Assembly: GCA_945947045.1 (NCBI GenBank)
Contig: CAMEXG010000130.1
Span: forward strand, 1 to 5,632
Origin: an uncultured Spirochaetales bacterium
GTDB lineage: Bacteria > Spirochaetota > Spirochaetia > Sphaerochaetales > Sphaerochaetaceae
Length of the DNA stretch: 5,632 nucleotides
Direction of reading: 5' to 3'
Each line of letters begins with the position of its first letter. Within the stretch, counting starts at the first letter, position 1. The translations under genes and the position numbers were made by a program. This document shows, piece by piece, positions 5,511-5,632 of the stretch. The notes beneath the pieces were generated by a model. It searched no databases, was not told the origin of the DNA, and worked only from the letters and a program-made list of their open reading frames with translations.

Positions 5511-5632
5511 TCAGACAAAATCTAGGATTTCCTCTTCTTTACACCCAAGAGCATTGGCAAGTCTCACTATAGTAGATACAGCAGCTTTATTAATATCTTT
5601 TGTCTTTAGTTCGTATTGTTGTAGTGTCCGTA
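5511..5632 (-). CDS. Xre-type helix-turn-helix protein, C-terminal fragment (5' end outside window)
   Basis: Leftward reading frame open from the right edge to TGA at 5511-5513, giving the last 39 residues: RTLQQYELKTKDINKAA then VSTIVRLANALGCKEEEILDFV. This pattern, an R-T-L-Q-x-Y-E recognition helix followed by 'DINKA..........L.A.aL.C..e.il.f', is typical of the C-terminal half of small Xre/cro-C1 HTH proteins, many of which are solo regulators or antitoxins in gut and host-associated bacteria. The N-terminal helices, the start and any partner gene are outside the window, so its operator and any toxin cannot be assessed. It converges on the nitroreductase gene across the repeat-bearing intergenic region. 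Confidence 0.72.
   Translation of the reverse strand, partial: RTLQQYELKTKDINKAAVSTIVRLANALGCKEEEILDFV

Noticed and set aside
5494..5530. Intrinsic terminator for the HTH gene
   Set aside because: A T-rich tract exists on the minus strand, but the stems before it (AAATC/GATTT, AGAT/ATCT) are too short to be convincing.

Overview
The window looks like chromosomal DNA from a spirochaete, probably a host-associated Treponema/Sphaerochaeta relative. The inference rests on three things. IspD and IspF are fused into one protein and lie directly downstream of a CarD-type regulator, an arrangement I recall from treponemes. The left edge carries a PD-(D/E)XK 'Rpn/putative transposase' protein, a family that is abundant in Treponema and close relatives. 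The coding sequence is AT-leaning and rich in AGA arginine codons. The genus cannot be fixed from the sequence alone.

Layout. Positions 1-2205 are read leftward: carD (1711-2205), then ispDF (570-1718, overlapping carD by 8 bases), then after a 54-base gap the partial Rpn-like nuclease gene (515 to beyond base 1). A 144-base divergent intergenic region (2206-2349) follows. Positions 2350-5353 are read rightward as a tightly packed operon: malQ (4-alpha-glucanotransferase), rsmE (16S rRNA m3U methyltransferase) and an NfsA-like nitroreductase, joined by 4-base GTGA and ATGA overlaps. The last stretch, 5354-5510, is an AT-rich convergent intergenic region with four copies of a 23-bp tandem repeat. 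It ends against the C-terminus of a leftward Xre-type helix-turn-helix gene (5511 to beyond 5632).

How the genes relate. carD-ispDF links an RNA-polymerase-binding regulator to two steps of the MEP isoprenoid pathway. malQ belongs to alpha-glucan (maltodextrin/glycogen) metabolism, rsmE to ribosome maturation, and the nitroreductase to flavin-dependent redox chemistry. The three share no obvious pathway, so their coupling probably reflects genome compaction. The two edge genes (Rpn nuclease, Xre HTH) are accessory types, whereas the middle is ordinary housekeeping sequence.

I did not find a convincing new biological system. The points most worth a second look are the exact 23-bp tandem array, the malQ promoter that appears to place the transcript start on the start codon, the repeated TTATGTCT element in the divergent region, and the IspF start methionine retained inside the IspDF fusion. 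No tRNA, rRNA, CRISPR array, insertion-sequence end or strong intrinsic terminator was seen.
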